Shown: positions 1 to 8,794 of the stretch, in pieces
Numbering within the stretch: the first letter of the stretch is position 1
How the letters are laid out: each line of letters opens with the position of its first letter
Origin: Anabaena sp. UHCC 0204
GTDB lineage: Bacteria > Cyanobacteriota > Cyanobacteriia > Cyanobacteriales > Nostocaceae
Assembly (NCBI RefSeq): GCF_009711975.1
Contig: NZ_VIKW01000002.1
Coordinates: 88,240-152,239 of the forward strand
Direction of reading: 5' to 3'
DNA length: 64,000 bases
The notes under the pieces: generated by a model
What the model was told of the DNA's origin: nothing
What the model saw: only the letters and a program-made list of their open reading frames with translations
Databases searched by the model: none
Translations under genes and position numbers: made by a program

Positions 1-94
1 ATTGATATGATACCCATAACTGCTAGTAGTAGGTAAAATTGATGAATGTGTGAATCAGGATATCCAGGATTTGATTTTTTGCTAAATCCCTACA

Positions 95-196
95 ATGAAT
101 TTAAAAAAAACTCTTCTTTTGCGTCTTTTTGATATCAAAGATGGTAAAATTTGGATACAACATAATGGAACAATTTCGCGGTATGGTTTATTATAA
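95..196 (+). pseudogene. XisI-like remnant
   Basis: A 33-codon open frame from ATG at 95 to TAA at 194-196. Its middle reads DIKDGKIWIQHNGT, which matches the most conserved stretch of XisI proteins (fdxN-element excision controlling factor family), as I remember that family. Real XisI proteins are about 110 residues. Here the part before the motif is missing and the part after it goes straight into unrelated residues and a stop. I read it as the core of a decayed xisI with no xisH partner in view. The match is short, so chance similarity cannot be fully excluded. Confidence 0.5.
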
Positions 197-243
197 TAGC
201 GATATTTACTGCCTCTATATTTAGTGATAGAGGCTAGTTTTAT

Positions 244-687
244 CTAATCAGTTTTAACTTCCAATTTCTCACTACCTGAAAATTTTAACTCATCAATTCT
301 TCTTAAAGCAGACTCTTTAATTAAAGCTGCTTTTGCACGACTTTTTAGGATTTCTTGATAATATTCTTCAGGTGATAATCCATAATCTCTCTTCACGCAG
401 GCAATTTTATCTTTAATGCAGTCCTCAATCATTAATTTGACATCAACAAGATAGTAATCTTCATTGAATGATTTAATATGTATTTTATGAGTTATTGAAG
501 GAACTGCAAGTCTTTTGAGACCTCTTGCTTCTTTTAATACTCGACTACCTATTAAATTGTCATCAACATCAGAAAAAGTAAAAATTGTTTTGCCTTTGGT
601 ATTTCTTTTTAAAGCTGGTTTCAAGCCTACAAAAATATCAACTGATGGGAATACACTGGTCAAGAACAAAAAATTATCCATTGTCAT
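244..687 (-). CDS. Hypothetical protein, 147 aa
   Basis: I do not recognise this protein. It is a soluble, charged protein with no signal peptide or membrane segment. The C-terminal half (about residues 85-135) is lysine/glutamate rich and probably helical, with a YGLSPEEYYQEIL stretch. There is a second ATG two codons in, so the start could be residue 1 or 3. It stands alone, next to the XisI remnant on the other strand, which may mark a small accessory patch. Coding is supported by an uninterrupted frame of ordinary composition only. Confidence 0.55.
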   Translation of the reverse strand: MTMDNFLFLTSVFPSVDIFVGLKPALKRNTKGKTIFTFSDVDDNLIGSRVLKEARGLKRLAVPSITHKIHIKSFNEDYYLVDVKLMIEDCIKDKIACVKRDYGLSPEEYYQEILKSRAKAALIKESALRRIDELKFSGSEKLEVKTD

Positions 688-883
688 TTACTGTTGGTTT
701 CTTTAATTATCTAATATTTTGTCTCCAAATGTTTGGAGGGATTACTATTAGTGGTTGATTGATATCTGCTAACTGAATTAATTTATTGAAAAAATCCTAA
801 ACCAGATTTTACTCAGATATTAACTTTTTTGTCCCTTATCAACAGAGAATAGTCTTGAAGACCTGCTTTTAGGAGAGATTCTT

Positions 884-1390
884 ATGACTATTTCCATGTA
901 TCAAGCCTTAGTTCCATCAATCATTCGCTCTCTCAATAATCTCATAGCAATTCTGGAAAAGGGTGCTGCACACGCAGAAGCCAGGAAAATAGATCCATCA
1001 ATACTGATCACTAGCCGACTCTATCCTGATATGTTGCCGTTAGCGCGACAAATTCAAATCGCTTCTGATGTTGCTAGAAAAGGTGCTGCTAGACTGGCCG
1101 GATTGGAAGCCCCCCAGATGGAAGACACTGAAACCACCTTTCCTGAGCTTATTGCGCGTCTTCAAAAAACCATCGCTTATCTGGAAACATTAACACCTGA
1201 GCAAATTGATGGCTCAGAAGAAAGGTCAATTTCCCTACCAGTAGGTAAAGAAACCATGAATTTTGAGGGATTGCCCTATCTACTTTACTTCATTTTACCT
1301 AACGTCTATTTTCATGTCACTACTGCTTATGACATTCTTAGACATTGTGGTGTAGAACTGGGTAAGCGAGATTTCCTTGGTAATCCTTAA
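884..1390 (+). CDS. DUF1993 family protein
   Basis: This 168-residue protein matches the DUF1993 family: an N-terminal MYQALVPSIIRSL segment, a central SRLYPDMLPLARQIQIASD motif, and a C-terminal LPNVYFHVTTAYDILRHCGV helix. The fold is expected to be a four-helix DinB-like bundle, and the histidine in the last helix is in the usual place. No reaction is established for the family. An AGGAGA Shine-Dalgarno lies 8 bases before the ATG and supports the start. The gene is followed by a strong terminator-like hairpin at 1424-1476, so it is probably transcribed alone. Confidence 0.8.
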   Translation: MTISMYQALVPSIIRSLNNLIAILEKGAAHAEARKIDPSILITSRLYPDMLPLARQIQIASDVARKGAARLAGLEAPQMEDTETTFPELIARLQKTIAYLETLTPEQIDGSEERSISLPVGKETMNFEGLPYLLYFILPNVYFHVTTAYDILRHCGVELGKRDFLGNP

Positions 1391-1423
1391 CTATCAATAG
1401 TTTCAGAAAGGTGTAAGATCGGG

Positions 1424-1476
1424 ATGCTTGCAAGTGCAATTAATATTTGCTTGCAAGCATATTGCACTATTTTTTT
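1424..1476 (+). terminator. Rho-independent-type terminator after the DUF1993 gene
   Basis: An 11-bp perfect inverted repeat (ATGCTTGCAAG at 1424-1434, CTTGCAAGCAT at 1450-1460) is followed within 10 bases by a run of seven T. A second, interleaved match (GTGCAAT / ATTGCAC) could allow an alternative fold. It sits 34 bases after the stop of the upstream gene. Confidence 0.6.
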
Positions 1477-1667
1477 CTGAAGTTTTTACTTGCTAAATAA
1501 CTCTTGAGAATTAATTATTGATTTTATATTTGTTTCTTGTGATAGATGAAGACCAATATATTAATTGATTACGTTACAAGTAGTTGAAACTAAAATAAAT
1601 ATCACATCTAGGTTAGGTTACTACAATTACTTTAGATGTTGAGATTTGAATTGGAGGAAAGCGACTT

Positions 1668-2537
1668 ATGCCAATTACTATCAGAGACAATATTACCTAC
1701 ACCTTACTCAAGAAAATTAACGAAACTGGGCAAGGAATGCATGAAGTTCACTTTAATAAAGCTGATTTTTCCAATCATCCAATAACAATAGCCGAATTTT
1801 TGGGACATTTAGATTACCTAAATCAAAAGCATTATATCAATGCTGAATTTACAGGTAATGCTTATGCCAATCAAGAAGACGTTCCTGATTTTATTCATAC
1901 CCAGGAATTTGACTTGCGAATTGCTAATACTCTGGGCGCATCGGATGGACCATTACCGCATTTGATTACCTTTAAAAAAGCAGAAATGACGGAAAAAGGA
2001 CAGCAGCTATTAAACAAGATGGAAGCTAATCCTCCACAAATATCAGCAGAAAAACCATCAGTGGCTATTGCTGATAAAAATTTGCCTTTTTTAGAAAAAG
2101 TCATGGCAAAAAGTGGCTTACCAGATATTTTTGATGCCAGAGATATAACGGAAGTAGTCTTCCGGGTGATGCGCGATTTAATGACAACAGAAGCAGCGGA
2201 CAGAGTAGAAGCAGAACTGCATGAACCAGCCGAAGTAACTAAAGATAAATCCCTGCAATTAGAAGTTGCAGATTTATGGCATGATACCAACCCAATTGTC
2301 GCCTTTTTAAGTCGAGTCCGTCCACCTTTACAACCGGCAGGTATCTTTAGAGGAATTGATAGCGATCGCTTTTTATTTCGAGTTGAAAATGAAGGGGGAA
2401 TGCCACCAAATGTAGACACAAAAGAAGTAGTTAAAGCCGTATTTTCAGCCACTAAAGACGAATTGTCATCAGAACGAATTCAAGAAATTGCTACCTGGCT
2501 ACCTGATAAAATTCGCCAAGTCTGGGAAGAAGCATAA
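1668..2537 (+). CDS. DUF2267-containing protein
   Basis: A 289-residue soluble protein in two parts. The N-terminal part (about 1-125) looks like a winged-helix style module (ITYTLLKKINETGQG, then a LGHLDYLNQKHYI helix). The C-terminal half (about 145-289) carries the DUF2267 pattern: two alpha-helical repeats with DARDITEVVFRVMRDLMT and VDTKEVVKAVFSATKDELSSE, each followed by an L/W-P-x-K/E-type turn (TWLPDKIRQVWEEA at the end). DUF2267 proteins are small helical proteins without a proven reaction. A GGAGG Shine-Dalgarno 10 bases before the ATG supports the start. No operon partner is evident. Confidence 0.7.
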   Translation: MPITIRDNITYTLLKKINETGQGMHEVHFNKADFSNHPITIAEFLGHLDYLNQKHYINAEFTGNAYANQEDVPDFIHTQEFDLRIANTLGASDGPLPHLITFKKAEMTEKGQQLLNKMEANPPQISAEKPSVAIADKNLPFLEKVMAKSGLPDIFDARDITEVVFRVMRDLMTTEAADRVEAELHEPAEVTKDKSLQLEVADLWHDTNPIVAFLSRVRPPLQPAGIFRGIDSDRFLFRVENEGGMPPNVDTKEVVKAVFSATKDELSSERIQEIATWLPDKIRQVWEEA

Positions 2538-2576
2538 GAGATAATGTCACAATGATCCCTATCTGTACCAAGTGAT

Positions 2577-3434
2577 CTACAAACCCATTGAGTATAAAAT
2601 TAACCGATCATGGAGATGATCCGGCAAAATGTGCTTCAGTATCGCTCCAATTTTGGCATCTTTGCCAACGAGATAGCGTGTCTTTGGCTGTTTTGCAGTT
2701 AGCGCATGGACAACAGTCTGAGCGACAATATCCGCAGAAATTCCCCCAGATGCGAGAATCTGCATTTTCTTACGGACAATATTCATGGACTGACCATAGA
2801 GATTTTGTGCCGATTGCGGGAGATTATCCTGTGCTATTTCCGATTGACTTAGGGACTTTTCCCAGATGGGAGTAGCGATCGCACCAGGTTCGATAATGGA
2901 AACCGAGATTCCCCAAGGTCGTAATTCCATCCGCATCACATCAGTGAGTGCAACAAGGGCAAATTTTGACGCATTGTAAGCTCCTAAGTACGGAGTCGGG
3001 CTTCTACCAGCAATAGAACCCATATTGACAATTCGACCGCGACTTTGGCGTAATAGACCCAGGAATGCTTGTGTTACAGCTAATTGACCAGTGACATTAA
3101 CCAGCATTTGTTGTTGAAATTCAGCGATCGCTAATAATTCCAAAGGTCCAGGGACGGCAATTCCGGCATTATTCACTAAACCTAAAATCCCAGCACCACC
3201 TACTGCATTTGTGACTGTATCAACCGCAGATGCAATTGACTCCGCATCAGTCACATCTAAAAAAATCGGCATCAGTCTTTGAGACCCTTTCTGTTTAAGT
3301 GTTTGAGCATCCACGTCTTGACGCACACCAGCAAAAACAGAGAAGCCCAACTGGTCTAAAAGCAAAGCACAGGCCTGACCGATTCCTGTTGAAGCTCCTG
3401 TAACCACTACTGTATTTTGATTTTCTGCAACCAT
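2577..3434 (-). CDS. Short-chain dehydrogenase/reductase
   Basis: A classical SDR of 285 residues. The cofactor motif TGASTGIGQA is at about residues 13-22, LVNNAGIA is near 86-93, the catalytic serine lies in NMGSIAGRSP, and the catalytic pair is in YNASKFAL. All parts of the Ser-Tyr-Lys catalytic set are present, so it should be an active NAD(P)H-dependent oxidoreductase in the cytoplasm. The substrate cannot be read from sequence. The length is slightly above the 250-residue norm because of a C-terminal extension ending in HDRLILYSMGL. It is transcribed alone, facing away from the next cluster. Confidence 0.9.
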   Translation of the reverse strand: MVAENQNTVVVTGASTGIGQACALLLDQLGFSVFAGVRQDVDAQTLKQKGSQRLMPIFLDVTDAESIASAVDTVTNAVGGAGILGLVNNAGIAVPGPLELLAIAEFQQQMLVNVTGQLAVTQAFLGLLRQSRGRIVNMGSIAGRSPTPYLGAYNASKFALVALTDVMRMELRPWGISVSIIEPGAIATPIWEKSLSQSEIAQDNLPQSAQNLYGQSMNIVRKKMQILASGGISADIVAQTVVHALTAKQPKTRYLVGKDAKIGAILKHILPDHLHDRLILYSMGL

Positions 3435-4012
3435 GAATTTTCTGTGATGACTATTGATTTCACTCTTTTTAGGTTAGACATTGCCGATAAGATGGCTTAC
3501 TCCTAACTTATGCAAATGAAAGCTCGAAAAACAGGACAGAAAAGCGACAGAATCTTTAACAATATTTATAGCAATTGACAGAATGGTTAGCACATCAATT
3601 GATATTTTTGATACTTTTTTCAGGAGCATTTTACTCAAGCAGCAATCTCAAAATATGCCTGATCATTAGACATCTACAAGGGTTCTCGGTGACGCATATT
3701 TAATTTATAAGGGAAATGCTGAAAACCCCTGAGAAACAGCAACGCAGTTGCGTATTTCGTACTTTAGGCAGGGGATGAAAGCTAGATGAGTCCTAAAGGA
3801 CTCAGCCATGTTAAAATATTCTAATCAGTACAAGATTTAAAAACCTACCCCTGGACTGGGGGAAAGTCTACGCCCAAAACACTCTTGAGGAGATATGATT
3901 ACGCCCTACAAGGCAAACGTGGTCAGCCTGGGAATCTGTGTAAACAGAATATTAAGACTGTGAGGTCTTAAGAATCTCCGCACCTTTAGGTCGGAGAGTG
4001 TCAAGGAGATAT
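3435..4012. other. 578-base gene-free stretch
   Basis: No gene is seen here. The left half (to about 3690) shows nothing recognisable. The right half (about 3700-4003) holds the decayed insertion-sequence end described separately, with two good hairpins (3788-3803 and 3975-3996). Confidence 0.7.
3715..4003 (+). mobile_element. IS200/IS605-type end remnant with an omega-RNA-like 3' region
   Basis: The stretch contains a GAGTCCT-AA-AGGACTC hairpin at 3788-3803 and ends with CTCCGCACCTTTAGGTCGGAG at 3976-3995, followed by AGTGTCAA. This terminal hairpin plus AGTGTCAA is, from memory, the right end found downstream of tnpB genes in cyanobacterial IS200/IS605 and IS1341-type elements. There the same DNA encodes the 3' end of the guide (omega) RNA. 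No tnpB or tnpA reading frame remains in the 578-base gap, so this would be a solo or deleted element. The left boundary is uncertain. Confidence 0.5.
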
Positions 4013-4483
4013 CTATTGTAATTTAGCAGTCATTTTATCTAACAAAAGAGAGACTTTTTTCGCTCTTTCTGGTTGACGCTGTTTTTGCAATAACTCTTTT
4101 GCTTGAACTAAATTAGCTTTGGCTTCTACTTCTTGTTCTTGCTGCATGAGAATATTTGCTAAACGTAAATAAGCATCAGGATTTTTGGGACTGCTATCAA
4201 TTACTTCACAAAATAACGCTTTTGCTTCGGCAACTTGTCCCTTCTGATTTAAAATATCTCCTAATAACAACCGTACCATATCATTAGTAGAGTTGATAGC
4301 AATAACTTTTCTAAAAACTATTTCGGCATTTTCAAAATCTTTGGCTTGATATAAATTGATTCCTTTCTGAAATAAATTAGAGGTAATCAATGTTTTGATA
4401 CTCAAATAACCAAGAATGGCAAGACCAATAATGACTACAGAAATGGCTATAATATCAGACGAGTTGGAAAATGTTTCTAACAT
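4013..4483 (-). CDS. Membrane-anchored TPR protein next to the phytyltransferase gene
   Basis: 156 residues. One N-terminal membrane segment (about 11-33, IIAISVVIIGLAILGYLSI) is followed by two to three tetratricopeptide-like repeats: the signatures FENAEIVFRKVIAINSTN, VAEAKALFCEVIDSSPKN and PDAYLRLANILMQQ. It starts 4 bases after the end of the homogentisate phytyltransferase gene on the same strand, so the two are almost certainly co-transcribed. TPR domains are protein-binding scaffolds. A role in organising the membrane-bound tocopherol enzymes is a guess from position only. Confidence 0.75.
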   Translation of the reverse strand: MLETFSNSSDIIAISVVIIGLAILGYLSIKTLITSNLFQKGINLYQAKDFENAEIVFRKVIAINSTNDMVRLLLGDILNQKGQVAEAKALFCEVIDSSPKNPDAYLRLANILMQQEQEVEAKANLVQAKELLQKQRQPERAKKVSLLLDKMTAKLQ

Positions 4484-4487
4484 GAAT

Positions 4488-5429
4488 TTAAGCTAATAAA
4501 CAGGAGATGGGAAAAATTAGATATTCAATGAAAAACAATTTCCAGATAAATTGGTAGAAATTAGTAATTGCTTTTTTGTCTTGTAAATCTACACCATTAC
4601 CTTGCCACCACATGACAATTAAAGCTACTGTATGGGTGATTAAGATAAAAATAGTGTTAACTTCCGCAAGACGGAATAACGCTACTAAAATCATGCCTAC
4701 ATAACAAATTGTTAATACCCAAAGTGCGAGACTAAATACTTTTTGTTGTCCGAGTTGGAGGGTAAAAGTTGTGATATTGTAAACTCTATCGCCTTCCATA
4801 TCAGGAATATCTTTGAAAATAGCGATCGCAAATGTAAATACCAAGATAAACACTGTTAAAGCCCAGACTGCACCCGGTATCCCTTGGCTTCCCTGCAACA
4901 ACCAATTAAAATGCAGAAATAACCCTAAATTAACTACTGTTCCCCGGACTGAAAAAATACATAAAGCAGCCCAAAAAGGAAACTGTTTTAAACGAATTGG
5001 TGGTAAAGAATAAGCTGTACCAATTGCTAAACTTATCACTACCATTCCTAATAAAAATGGACCAGTTAGCCATGCTACAGCTAAAGCGACAATACCAGTA
5101 ATAATAACAATTAATTGTCCTTGTCCTCTGGTAAATGCTCCTGACGCTAAAGGTAAATCAGGTTTATTGATCTTATCAATATCAATATCTTCCAATTGAT
5201 TCAACCCCACAATATAAATATTGCCACATATACAAGCAATCCATGTTGCTAAAATTTGACTAATATGCAAACTAGAAAATTTTGTAGAAGTGACACCAAG
5301 GGTAATTAAATATAAACCCAAAACACTTAAACTTGTCCCCATAATCGTATGAGGACGGGAAAATTTCCAAAAAGCTGAAAACCAACTTCCTGGAAAAATA
5401 GCAGAACTTTGTTTATAAAATTGATTCAT
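4488..5429 (-). CDS. hpt: Homogentisate phytyltransferase (UbiA family)
   Basis: This enzyme joins homogentisate to phytyl diphosphate with loss of CO2, giving 2-methyl-6-phytylbenzoquinol, the committed step of tocopherol synthesis. The 313-residue protein has about eight to nine membrane segments. The first UbiA prenyl-diphosphate/Mg motif is N77-Q-L-E-D81-I-D-I-D85 and the second is KDIPDMEGDR around 206-215. The N-terminal FWKFSRPHTIMGTSLSVLG is typical of Hpt rather than of chlorophyll synthase or ubiquinone-type UbiA. The gamma-tocopherol methyltransferase gene lies 200 bases upstream on the same strand, which strongly supports the assignment. Confidence 0.88.
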   Translation of the reverse strand: MNQFYKQSSAIFPGSWFSAFWKFSRPHTIMGTSLSVLGLYLITLGVTSTKFSSLHISQILATWIACICGNIYIVGLNQLEDIDIDKINKPDLPLASGAFTRGQGQLIVIITGIVALAVAWLTGPFLLGMVVISLAIGTAYSLPPIRLKQFPFWAALCIFSVRGTVVNLGLFLHFNWLLQGSQGIPGAVWALTVFILVFTFAIAIFKDIPDMEGDRVYNITTFTLQLGQQKVFSLALWVLTICYVGMILVALFRLAEVNTIFILITHTVALIVMWWQGNGVDLQDKKAITNFYQFIWKLFFIEYLIFPISCLLA

Positions 5430-5553
5430 CTTTTGCTCTTTTTTGTTTTCTGCACCTTAAGGGATTTAACTCATAGCATATTGTAGCTATATGAGGTAAA
5501 AAAGTTGATCAAAAAGCTATGTCATACAAGACTTTTACTCCTGACTCCTGTAA

Positions 5554-5618
5554 GGGCGAAGCATTCGGGCGATAAATTATCAAGTTTTGTCCAAGGTTAT
5601 TTTCCGAATGCTTCGCCC
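5554..5618 (-). repeat. 65-bp MITE-like inverted repeat, copy A
   Basis: Perfect 15-bp terminal inverted repeats (GGGCGAAGCATTCGG / CCGAATGCTTCGCCC) enclose a 35-base centre. The reverse complement of the centre resembles those of the copies at 34201-34265 and 43855-43941, so this copy lies in the opposite orientation. No coding capacity. Confidence 0.85.
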
Positions 5619-5632
5619 CTACGACTCCTGTT

Positions 5633-6475
5633 TTATTTTGTCCCACGCAATAACCCAAACCGAACTAATCCAGTTTCATAACCTCGACGCATTAACCCTA
5701 GAGATAATGCCCCCTGAATTGTACTCCAACCAGCCATCAATAAACCTACAAATGCTTGGGGTGTAAATGCAGAATCAATTACCACATTCCAAAAAGGAGC
5801 AACAGCGGTTGACCAATCAGCCGTGCGAATATGATTTAATGGTAGTTGCCGAGCGATCGCTTCATACTCAGGTAAAGAAATTACATAAGGTAAACAATAG
5901 ACTCGGTAAATATCCTCTAAGTGCTTTTGTTCATCCGCTGTCAGTGGTGATTTATCCGTCGGCCGATGACACCAAGTTACCATAATCAAAGTCCCACCCG
6001 GCTTTAACACGCGGTAACACTCTTGCAAAAACTTAGTTTTATCTGGCATATGTTCACCGCTTTCCAGTGACCACACCAAATCAAAAGAATTATCCTCAAA
6101 GGGCATTTCCTGAGCATTGGCAACCATGAATCTAGTTTTTTGACTCAAATTCATGGCTAAAGACCGTTCGGTAGCTCTAGCGGCTTGTACAGGACTTAAT
6201 GTAATTCCCGTGGCATTGCCCCCAAACTTTTCAGCTAAGTATAAAGAACTACCACCAATGCCACAGCCGACATCAAGGATATTTTCAGCACCTTTAACAT
6301 CTGCCCACTTTAGCAACTCTTCAATTAAATCAATTTGTGCCTGACGACGTTCTTTTAGCTGTTTACCATCTGCACCATAATAACCGTGGTGCATATGTTC
6401 GCCCCAAATTTGTTCCCATAAACCGGAGGAAGCGTCGTAAAATTGCTGAATTTGCTTGTAAAGTATTTGACTCAT
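5633..6475 (-). CDS. Gamma-tocopherol methyltransferase
   Basis: A 280-residue SAM-dependent methyltransferase. Motif I is ILDVGCGIGGSSLYLAEKFG (about 64-83), the post-I acidic region and VANAQEMPFEDNSFDLVWSLES follow, and there is a LQECYRVLKPGGTLIMVTW motif. The N-terminal IQQFYDASSGLWEQIWGEHMHHGYY and the C-terminal TPQAFVGLLMAGWSTIQGALSLGLM are typical of gamma-tocopherol methyltransferase (VTE4 / slr0089 type), which turns gamma- into alpha-tocopherol. The membrane-leaning C-terminus fits action on a lipid substrate. It lies near hpt on the same strand with a MITE between, so they may have separate promoters. The other possibility is the earlier 2-methyl-6-phytylbenzoquinol methyltransferase. 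Confidence 0.82.
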   Translation of the reverse strand: MSQILYKQIQQFYDASSGLWEQIWGEHMHHGYYGADGKQLKERRQAQIDLIEELLKWADVKGAENILDVGCGIGGSSLYLAEKFGGNATGITLSPVQAARATERSLAMNLSQKTRFMVANAQEMPFEDNSFDLVWSLESGEHMPDKTKFLQECYRVLKPGGTLIMVTWCHRPTDKSPLTADEQKHLEDIYRVYCLPYVISLPEYEAIARQLPLNHIRTADWSTAVAPFWNVVIDSAFTPQAFVGLLMAGWSTIQGALSLGLMRRGYETGLVRFGLLRGTK

Positions 6476-6635
6476 TAATTTATCAATAAAAAGATGACAG
6501 GAAATTCAAAAAAAACTTATTTGTAGGCTACCATCTATGTTTCTAATTAGATAGGGATATTTTTTTGCCTGGGAATAACTCACTAATTCTACCTTGTGAA
6601 GATACCAAACCCTGGGGAAAATTCAAAATAGCCTG

Positions 6636-8015
6636 ATGATAAGGCTTGCATATACAACGTTTATTCATTCTTTATTACTTATGACTGTTGCTAGGACAAT
6701 CTGTTTGGGATTTGTAGCTGTCATTGTATTGGGAGCAATTCTCTTGACAATGCCTTTCTCTACCAGTAGTGGTGATTGGAATGATCCCATTGTGGCACTA
6801 TTTACGGCAACTTCGGCGGTTTGTGTCACAGGTTTAGCGGTAGTGGATACTGGTAGTGATTTTTCTTTTTTAGGTCAATTGTTTATTTTACTATTGGCAC
6901 AAATTGGTGGTTTAGGTTATATGACAACTACCACATTTTTGATTTTGTTAATTGGCAGAAGATTTGATCTTCGCCAAAAAGTAGCAATTCAACAAGCTTT
7001 AGACCGCCCAGGTATGAGTGGGAGTACGCAAATTATCCGTTCTATTATTGCGACTACCTTATTTTTTGAAATCACGGGAATATTTTTATTAATGGCAGCC
7101 TTTGTGCCTGAAAAAGGTTGGCAAGAAGGAATTTGGTTGGCAGTTTTTCATAGTGTCAGTGCTTGGAATAACGCTGGATTTAGCTTATTTAAAGATAGCT
7201 TAATTGGTTATCAGTCTTCTCCTTTGGTAACACTAACTATCAGCGGTTTAATTATCTTTGGAGGTATTGGTTATCAGGTGATTTTAGATATGTATCTATG
7301 GTTGCGCGATCGCCTTATTAAAAAAACCAGTTGTTTAGTATTTTCTCTTGATTTTAAAGTTGCTACTAGTACAACTTTAATATTATTAGTTTTAGGAACA
7401 ATTGCCATATTTTTTATAGAAGTTAGAAACGATAGTACCTTTGGGCAATTAAATTTACTCGAAAAATTATTAGTAGCGTGGTTTCAGTCAGTAACTACCA
7501 GAACGGCTGGTTTTAATAGCATTGATATTGGTCAAATGACTAATGCTGGATTATTCATTATCATTGCCCTCATGTTTATTGGTGCAAGTCCTGGAGGTAC
7601 GGGAGGAGGAATCAAAACAACTACTTTACGAGTTCTTACCAGTTGTACACAATCAATTCTTCAAGGCAAAGAAGACGTGTTATTATATGAGCGTAAAATT
7701 GCCATTTCATTAATTTTAAAAGCTGTTGGTGTGGTGTTCGGTTCACTCGCTACAGTGATTATTGCCACGATTTTAATTAGTATTACTGATCCCAACTTAG
7801 CTTTCATTCAAATTCTTTTTGAAGTAGTATCAGCTTTTGCTACAGTAGGTCTTTCCACAGGGATTACAGCTACTGTTTCTACCGCAGCCAAAGTAATATT
7901 AATTTTCACAATGTATGTTGGTCGAGTTGGTATTTTATTATTAATGTCATCCATACTAGGCGATCCTCGTCCTACGAGAATTCACTACCCCGAAGAAAAT
8001 CTACTTGTTGGATAA
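6636..8015 (+). CDS. ktrB: Potassium uptake channel subunit KtrB (TrkH/KtrB family)
   Basis: A 459-residue membrane protein with four pore-loop repeats. The selectivity-filter glycines are in TSAVCVTGLAVVDT, SAWNNAGFSLF, TTRTAGFNSID and SAFATVGLSTG. These four short filters define the SKT superfamily. The TPGGTGGG-like segment (ASPGGTGGGIKTTTLRVL) is the flexible gating loop of KtrB. It forms a dimer in the plasma membrane and is gated by the cytoplasmic ring protein encoded 30 bases downstream. In cyanobacteria this system is sodium-dependent and important for osmotic adaptation. The ATG at 6636 is the only good start ahead of the first membrane segment. Confidence 0.88.
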   Translation: MIRLAYTTFIHSLLLMTVARTICLGFVAVIVLGAILLTMPFSTSSGDWNDPIVALFTATSAVCVTGLAVVDTGSDFSFLGQLFILLLAQIGGLGYMTTTTFLILLIGRRFDLRQKVAIQQALDRPGMSGSTQIIRSIIATTLFFEITGIFLLMAAFVPEKGWQEGIWLAVFHSVSAWNNAGFSLFKDSLIGYQSSPLVTLTISGLIIFGGIGYQVILDMYLWLRDRLIKKTSCLVFSLDFKVATSTTLILLVLGTIAIFFIEVRNDSTFGQLNLLEKLLVAWFQSVTTRTAGFNSIDIGQMTNAGLFIIIALMFIGASPGGTGGGIKTTTLRVLTSCTQSILQGKEDVLLYERKIAISLILKAVGVVFGSLATVIIATILISITDPNLAFIQILFEVVSAFATVGLSTGITATVSTAAKVILIFTMYVGRVGILLLMSSILGDPRPTRIHYPEENLLVG

Positions 8016-8045
8016 AATGGTTTAGTAACTAACAACTGACAAACT

Positions 8046-8747
8046 ATGAATATGAATCTTTCATCATTAAAATTTCTTCGCAGTTTACGTAAAGATAACC
8101 ACCAATTTGCCGTAATTGGCTTAGGGCGTTTTGGTCGCTCTGTCTGTTCAACACTCCATAATTTAGGATATCAAGTTTTAGCTACAGATATTGACGAAAA
8201 ACGGGTTTCTGAAGCTTTAAATGAAGAAATTGTTGGTCATGCTTTACAACTAGATTCAACCGAACCAGCAGCCCTAAAGGAAGCGGGAATTTTTGAATTT
8301 GATACTGTGATTGTTGCTATTGGTAACTACGTTCAGGAAAGTATTATCACTACCTTAAATGCAAAAGAAGGTGGTGTACCTCACGTAGTTGCAAAAGCTT
8401 CAAGTGAAGTTCACCAGAAATTATTAAAAAGAGTGGGAGCAGATCATGTCGTGTTTCCTGAATATGAAGCTGGTTGTGCTTTAGCACGTACACTTACTAA
8501 ACCCGGCATTTTAGACAGATTTGATCTTGACACAGATCATAGTATTGTTGAGTTGATTGTTCCTGATGAATTTAATGGGAAAACCATTGCTGAACTTCAA
8601 CTTCGTAACCGTTATGGTTTAAATATGTTGGCGGTAAGTCATGATGGTAAATTTATCATTAATCCCGAACCAACTAAACGGTTAGAAAAAGGTTCTGCAA
8701 TGGTAGTAATTGGTTGCAATAAAGATATTAATCGTTTACCAATTTGA
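8046..8747 (+). CDS. ktrA: KtrA-type potassium channel regulatory subunit
   Basis: 233 residues with the RCK layout. The N-terminal Rossmann domain has the nucleotide motif GLGRFGRSV (about 25-33) and an acidic residue at the end of strand 2 (ATDIDEKRV). The C-terminal TrkA_C domain starts near residue 155 (DHSIVELIVPDEFNGKTIAELQL). It forms a ring under the KtrB dimer and controls opening by ATP/ADP binding. It follows ktrB by 30 bases, giving a two-gene operon. No ktrE-like third gene is seen nearby. Confidence 0.88.
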   Translation: MNMNLSSLKFLRSLRKDNHQFAVIGLGRFGRSVCSTLHNLGYQVLATDIDEKRVSEALNEEIVGHALQLDSTEPAALKEAGIFEFDTVIVAIGNYVQESIITTLNAKEGGVPHVVAKASSEVHQKLLKRVGADHVVFPEYEAGCALARTLTKPGILDRFDLDTDHSIVELIVPDEFNGKTIAELQLRNRYGLNMLAVSHDGKFIINPEPTKRLEKGSAMVVIGCNKDINRLPI

Positions 8748-8794
8748 GGCAATAATTAACAATTGACAATTGACAATTATTAGAGATTTTTTAT

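Noticed and set aside
1895..2452. Long minus-strand frame of 185 codons
   Set aside because: It lies wholly inside the DUF2267 gene in antisense and its translation shows no protein-like composition.
3435..4012. A tnpB gene within the IS-like region
   Set aside because: All frames contain many stops and no TnpB motifs were found.
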